NCBI GenBank assembly: GCA_000181795.3
Contig: CM012954.1
Location: 1,975,238-2,039,237, forward strand
Direction: 5' to 3'
DNA: 64,000 nt
Source of the DNA: Trichinella spiralis
Lineage: Eukaryota; Nematoda; Enoplea; Trichinellida; Trichinellidae
Below the pieces are notes generated by a model. It ran no database searches. It was not told where the DNA came from and was given only the letters and a program-made list of their open reading frames with translations. Below are positions 59,772 through 64,000 of this stretch, piece by piece. Position 1 is the stretch's first letter. Each line of letters begins with the position of its first letter. A program made the position numbers and the translations under genes.

Positions 59772-61800
59772 TTTTCTTTTACTATGTATTATTTCTTGTT
59801 TTCGTTTATTACTTTTGCAAATGCTTTAAGCTTTGCTCTCAATTTGTTGTTGGTTCTTTGTTGAGCAAGCGGAATTCAAGATTTCTTCTTCTACTTGCTG
59901 TTGTCAACTGGCGTAAGCAGCGTATGCCGTAAGCGAAATAGCAGCTGTTTGCCTCTTCGTCAACTTGCTTCTCGTCATTGAATGTGGAGCAGTCGACTAC
60001 TATTCATCTTTTCTAAACAACTAAGAGGGAATTTAAGGAAAACTGGAAGTTTTTTATCAGTTTAAAACCATTTACTTGCACGACGGTGGAATGAAAACGC
60101 ATTCTTACACGCAGTAATTGTCAAAATCTAAAGTAGATTTACTTTTTGATCTGAGGTAAGGAATTTTCTACAGCGGAACAACCGAATAATACCAATAAAT
60201 AATTGTGATAATCACGAATTCACCAAATTCAATGACAAAATTGGCTGCCTGGATTTGGTGGCTATTGGTTGTCGTATCTGACAAGTATCGGTATCACAAA
60301 CAAAACAAACGATATTTACTGAGCGAATAAGAAAAAAGCGAATCATTATAATGACAGATACAATGCAAAACAAGCAGAACATGCTGAACACAACAAAACT
60401 GCAATGCTACTACGCATGATTCACATGATTACCCATTGGCATTTGTTTGTAAAATTGTGATCAGTAGGTATAAAATGGCAGTACTATTTCGAATGGCTCA
60501 TTTTCAAACAACAGAATTTGTTTTTTGCTTTTACATACGTATACATACATACAAATATTGCAGCAAATGTGTAGATAAGTACAGTCGATTATTGATTGTT
60601 GCATTTATTTGCGACGTCACGACAGTAATTGGAAAGTGGCATAAAATGGAATAATTTGCGAAATTATGTAAATTTCATCTATAACTCGATGTCAGCGATA
60701 AATTATGCAAATTTTGAGCACCCAATTGAAATGAGAAATTAGAATATTTTTCCAACAGAAATCAAAATTTTTTCAATTGCACGATCATCTCCAAAATTAC
60801 CTTCAAATGAAGCTTTCCATCCATTTTTCAAATCATTACCATCTATTATCAGTATGTAAATAAAAGGAAAAAATACAGACCAGCTTATTTTAAAATCGCA
60901 ACGGCCATGCGTAATTTCATCATTATGTTGGAACCTGATTTCTATTTTGTGTACAGTACATGCCATCAACTAGAAACAATTTGATTTTCATTTTTAGTTG
61001 AGCATTTATTTCAGTTTAACGTTATTATTTGTTGAAACAGAAGGCAATTTCAGGTATGAAATAATTATTTTTCTTTTATTTAGAATATTACAGTACTCTA
61101 GATATGATATTTAGTATAATATAGTTTTGTGTTGAAGGGAATTTCCAATGATACGTTTTATTTCATTATTCTTCATCTGATTGTAATGACATTGTTTTAT
61201 GAATTTTTTAGAACCTACGTAGTTGACCGAGCATTCTTCAAAATTTAATGTATTTACTCATTTTTCTCTGTTTTGGAGGGAAATAAATTATTAAAGCTAG
61301 TTCAACTTTAAATGCTGATTTTTTTGACTAAGTAAATGTTGTATTGGAGAAATCATCGTTTTCGTATCAGGAAATTAATTACGAAATCGCAGCGAATAGG
61401 TATCAGTTCATGCAAAAAGGGTGACAAACAAAATGTTAGTACAATAAAATTATCATCTACCTCTTTATAAATGTAAAGTGTACTTATCAGTGCTTAATCA
61501 TTTATTCAGTTGAATAATCGAAGTATATTACCATATAAACGTTTTAAAATACTATTATCACGAGGTTCAAAAAATATTTTATCACAAAATCGAAGATTTT
61601 ATTGTAAAATCTAAAAATGGTGCACCTTAAAAAATTCATTTTAGTAATTCGAGTACTCTGACTTGTAAACTTTTATTGCATTGCGATTTTTTGCCACTGC
61701 CGTTTTCTATAATGTGATAGAAATTGTGAATGGAACATACATTGCTATAAGCGTACATTTGATTAAATTAAATTAAATTAAAATAAATTCAATTTATGGA
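59772..61800. other. AT-rich intergenic region right of the MYND/SET gene
   Basis: About 2 kb, with no open frame or exon chain I can support. Short open frames near 60436-60654 and 60739-60969 have no family resemblance. Confidence 0.55.
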
Positions 61801-61804
61801 TTTA

Positions 61805-61806
<2 letters not shown>

Positions 61807-61836
<30 letters not shown>
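61807..61836. repeat. AT dinucleotide microsatellite
   Basis: An uninterrupted AT run of about 30 bases, located just left of the first copy of a diverged duplication. Confidence 0.85.
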
Positions 61837-61837
<1 letters not shown>

Positions 61838-61849
61838 AATATTATAATA

Positions 61850-62815
61850 ATAGGCTGTAGCACTATTAAAAATTGAAAATTAGGTTATTCTACCTGAGGT
61901 AAAGTATTTTGCTATTTGTATAATTTATTTACTACTCTCTTATTAATTTTCAGTTTCAGGGTCAGTAATTCAATGTATCGCCTCAGAGCACGTGTCGAAT
62001 TTCAGTACTCTCCTTCAGTTAACATTTATGTGTGAGTGGTATGTGTAATCCATAATATCTATCTTTTTATTATAATTTGATGAAGACATTATTTGCATGC
62101 TGGTTGCATGAATTTATAAATGTAATTACTCATCAATTTTTCCTTCATCAAATTCTGTGATATGATTGGATGATTTTGAAATTCAGTTGAATGTGTAGTG
62201 ATGGTTGTAGGAATGAATAATGTGCCTAGTGTTGAACACGATGTGAATTGCTGTATTGCAGTTGTTTGTTAACATTTTCTCAGTTATTTCTTTATTACTT
62301 GTTGAGCTTCATTTTTGAGCAGTTCTAAAGCCAACAGCGTGCAGTGGCTGAAGATTTGCTTTTCCATTGGAAAGGTGAATGCGCATCCATGAAACAGCAT
62401 AACGAGACAATAATTACAACAGTATAATATTATGAGTAAAATAGATAACAGTAGCTTCAGATAACGTTATCAGTTAATTATTACGTTAAGTAGACGCTGA
62501 ACCTCGTTTTTCATTATTCGAAAGCATTCCGTTTTTGCATTTATTTTGTAACTTTATATGTGTATCTACAGTGTATTATTCCATTTGATTTAAAATTGTA
62601 ATAACTTTGGTCATTTAATTAAATTATTCATGACGTATATGCTATTAAGCTATTACTGACGGAAAAATAGGTTGTTCTGCCAGGGGCAAAGTTTCCTCCT
62701 TTTGCATAATTTACTTAATTATTGTGCAACTTTTCAGAATACTTTATTCATTGCATCGCTACGGAAGCACGCTCGTACTCAACTATGATTCAACTGTGAT
62801 TAAGAAACACGTAAG

Positions 62816-62875
<60 letters not shown>

Positions 62876-62930
62876 ATAATGTGGTCTGTGTATTTTTTGC
62901 ATGCTGTTTGCATGACTTTACATGTATGGT
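61850..62930. repeat. Pair of diverged direct repeats about 0.8 kb apart
   Basis: A block at about 61880-62120 resembles one at about 62665-62930. Both contain AGGTTRTTCTRCC, then G-rich AAAGT, TTTTGCATAATTTA-like sequence, CTTTTCAG followed by an ATCGC, and about 210-230 bp later TTTGCATGC(T/G)G(T/G)TTGCATGA. Divergence is large by eye. I read this as an old tandem duplication of non-coding DNA or two copies of an unknown repeat. Confidence 0.5.
62817..62872. repeat. Long TA dinucleotide microsatellite
   Basis: An uninterrupted TA run of more than 50 bases inside the second copy of the diverged duplication; its exact length is prone to sequencing and assembly error. Confidence 0.9.
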
Positions 62931-63306
62931 GGTGAATGGAAACGAATGGATTTTTTGTTATAATAACATATTATAAATAAATTGTTTTCTATATTGAGAT
63001 GACTTCACCTTCAATATTCACGTCAATTAAAAAAGAATTCTTTAAGTGAGTTTTATGTACATCAAGTAGAAAATACAATGAATTCAAGATATTAAGGATA
63101 TTTTCTATTTTTTCAGATGCCAGATAAGCAAAAGGGCTTAAATAAATGTAATATGTGAATATAACAAATGCCATTACAGTTCCATAAAAGGGCTCTCGCT
63201 CGCTATTCGTCAAATGTGAAAAATGTAAGTCTCTTTTACTTTTTGCTATTATTTTTCATTTTTTACTTTGTACGTTTTTATTTTTTAGTATTTTGTAGAT
63301 TATTTC

Positions 63307-63694
63307 CAGGTAAGTTTTTTTTGTTTTTTTAATACAAATTTTAATTGTTTTGAAATGGGTGAAAAGTAATCGTAACAGTTCAGGACAGATTTCTTGCTTG
63401 GAACACGTTGCTTTGTTTGAAAATTTGTGGTTAACTCTATGTGAAGTCTTCAGGTAAGTATTTTTACAGTGAATTTTCTAGTTGCAGATGAATCGAAACA
63501 GCTTGGGACTGAATCTAAAAGTTGTTTGGATCACGTTGCTTTGTTTCAGATATGATCTTCAATTGATTTTCAGGTAAGTATTTTTTACAGTCAAGACTTT
63601 CAAGTTTGTAAGACTAGGTACTAGGTATTTTGTACTGTTTATACAAGATTAGAAAAGCACTAAGATAAGCACTGTAATGTAAGCACAGGTAAGT
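63307..63694 (+). repeat. Spaced array of four CAG|GTAAGT splice-junction motifs
   Basis: CAGGTAAGT occurs at 63307, 63451, 63571 and 63686, spaced 144, 120 and 115 bases. Two neighbouring units also share CACGTTGCTTTGTTT (63404 and 63532) and the following TATTTTTACAG-like tail, so at least part is a degenerate tandem repeat of about 120 bp. Each motif is an acceptor fused to a perfect donor. No long open frame crosses the array. It may be repeated untranslated exons, recursive splice points or coincidental repeat content. Confidence 0.5.
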
Positions 63695-63712
63695 AATTTT
63701 AAATACCTCGAA

Positions 63713-64000
63713 GGTGGAGAGGAGAGGGGAGAAGAGTATAGGTGGAGAGGAGAGGGGAGAAGAGTATAGGTGGAGAGGAGAGGGGAGAAGAGTGTAGGTG
63801 GAGAGGAGAGGGGAGAAGAGTGTAGGTGGAGAGGAGAGGGGAGAAGAGTGTAGGTGGAGAGGAGAGGGGAGAAGAGTGTAGGTGGAGAGGAGAGGGGAGA
63901 AGAGTGTAGGTGGAGAGGAGAGGGGAGAAGAGTGTAGGTGGAGAGGAGAGGGGAGAAGAGTGTAGGTGGAGAGGAGAGGCGAGAAGAGTGTAGGTGGAGA
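63713..64000 (+). repeat. 28-bp purine-rich minisatellite, cut by the window end
   Basis: Ten full units of 28 bp plus a partial one, starting at 63713. Each begins GGTGGAGAGG and ends AGAGTGTA; the first two units end AGAGTATA, and the unit at 63965 has a G-to-C change. The plus strand is almost all purine. Units are otherwise identical, so expansion is recent or homogenised. True length is unknown because the array runs off the window. Confidence 0.97.

Noticed and set aside
58983-59864. 293-codon plus-strand open frame over the MYND/SET gene
   Set aside because: Antisense shadow; the minus frame has clear MYND and SET motifs.
62320-62372. Short segment that looks like an exon between an AG and GTGAAT
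   Set aside because: Only about 17 codons with no neighbour exon that joins in phase; cannot be supported.
1-64000. CRISPR arrays, bacterial operons, riboswitches, tRNA or rRNA genes, and viral genes
   Set aside because: I saw no direct-repeat/spacer array, no tRNA-like fold with a convincing B box, and no viral or rRNA sequence; all genes have animal-type introns or animal families.

Overview
The window reads as AT-rich nuclear DNA of a nematode. The evidence is a cuticle collagen with a furin-type site and Gly-X-Y blocks, a secreted transthyretin-like (TTL) protein, an NRF-6-type membrane acyltransferase, mostly short introns (many 50-65 nt) and T-rich 3' splice sites ending in CAG or TAG. 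I cannot place the species. All gene models were built by hand from splice sites, reading phase and recollection of the protein families; no search or transcript data were available.

There are fourteen protein genes. From left to right: an inositol monophosphatase (+, 2265-3887); the ER chaperone GRP94 (-, 4295-7998) with a perfect ER-stress element upstream; Rab GDI (+, 9153-10957); an intronless signal peptide peptidase (-, 11557-12945); pinin (+, 13793-17559, 21 exons); an NRF-6-like acyltransferase (-, 18099-22078, 16 exons); a TTL protein (-, 23403-23922); a GC-rich putative solo LTR (24872-25352); a fatty-acid-binding protein (+, 26174-27263); an NKCC-type cation-chloride cotransporter (+, 30993-36161, 15 exons); an NPAS4/dysfusion/CKY-1-type bHLH-PAS factor (-, 36544-39805, 10 exons); a cuticle collagen (-, 41830-42983); intronless ATG9 (-, 47624-50086); the ribosome-biogenesis factor NOL6/NRAP (+, 52960-58274, 21 exons); and an intronless MYND/SET protein (-, 58416-59771). 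The last 4 kb is intergenic, with a diverged duplication, long AT runs, a spaced array of CAG|GTAAGT motifs and a 28-bp purine-rich minisatellite that runs off the window.

Most neighbours alternate in strand, giving tail-to-tail pairs with short spacers (NKCC/NPAS4 382 bp, NOL6/MYND-SET 141 bp) and head-to-head pairs sharing 0.8-2.9 kb (GRP94/GDI, signal peptide peptidase/pinin, ATG9/NOL6). There is no operon-like run of same-strand genes. Several genes serve the secretory or membrane system (GRP94, signal peptide peptidase, Rab GDI, ATG9), but this looks like ordinary housekeeping content rather than a functional cluster.

The most unusual observation is in pinin, where twelve consecutive coding exons of 24-69 nt all have lengths divisible by three and all sit in the same phase. 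Any subset could therefore be skipped without a frameshift.
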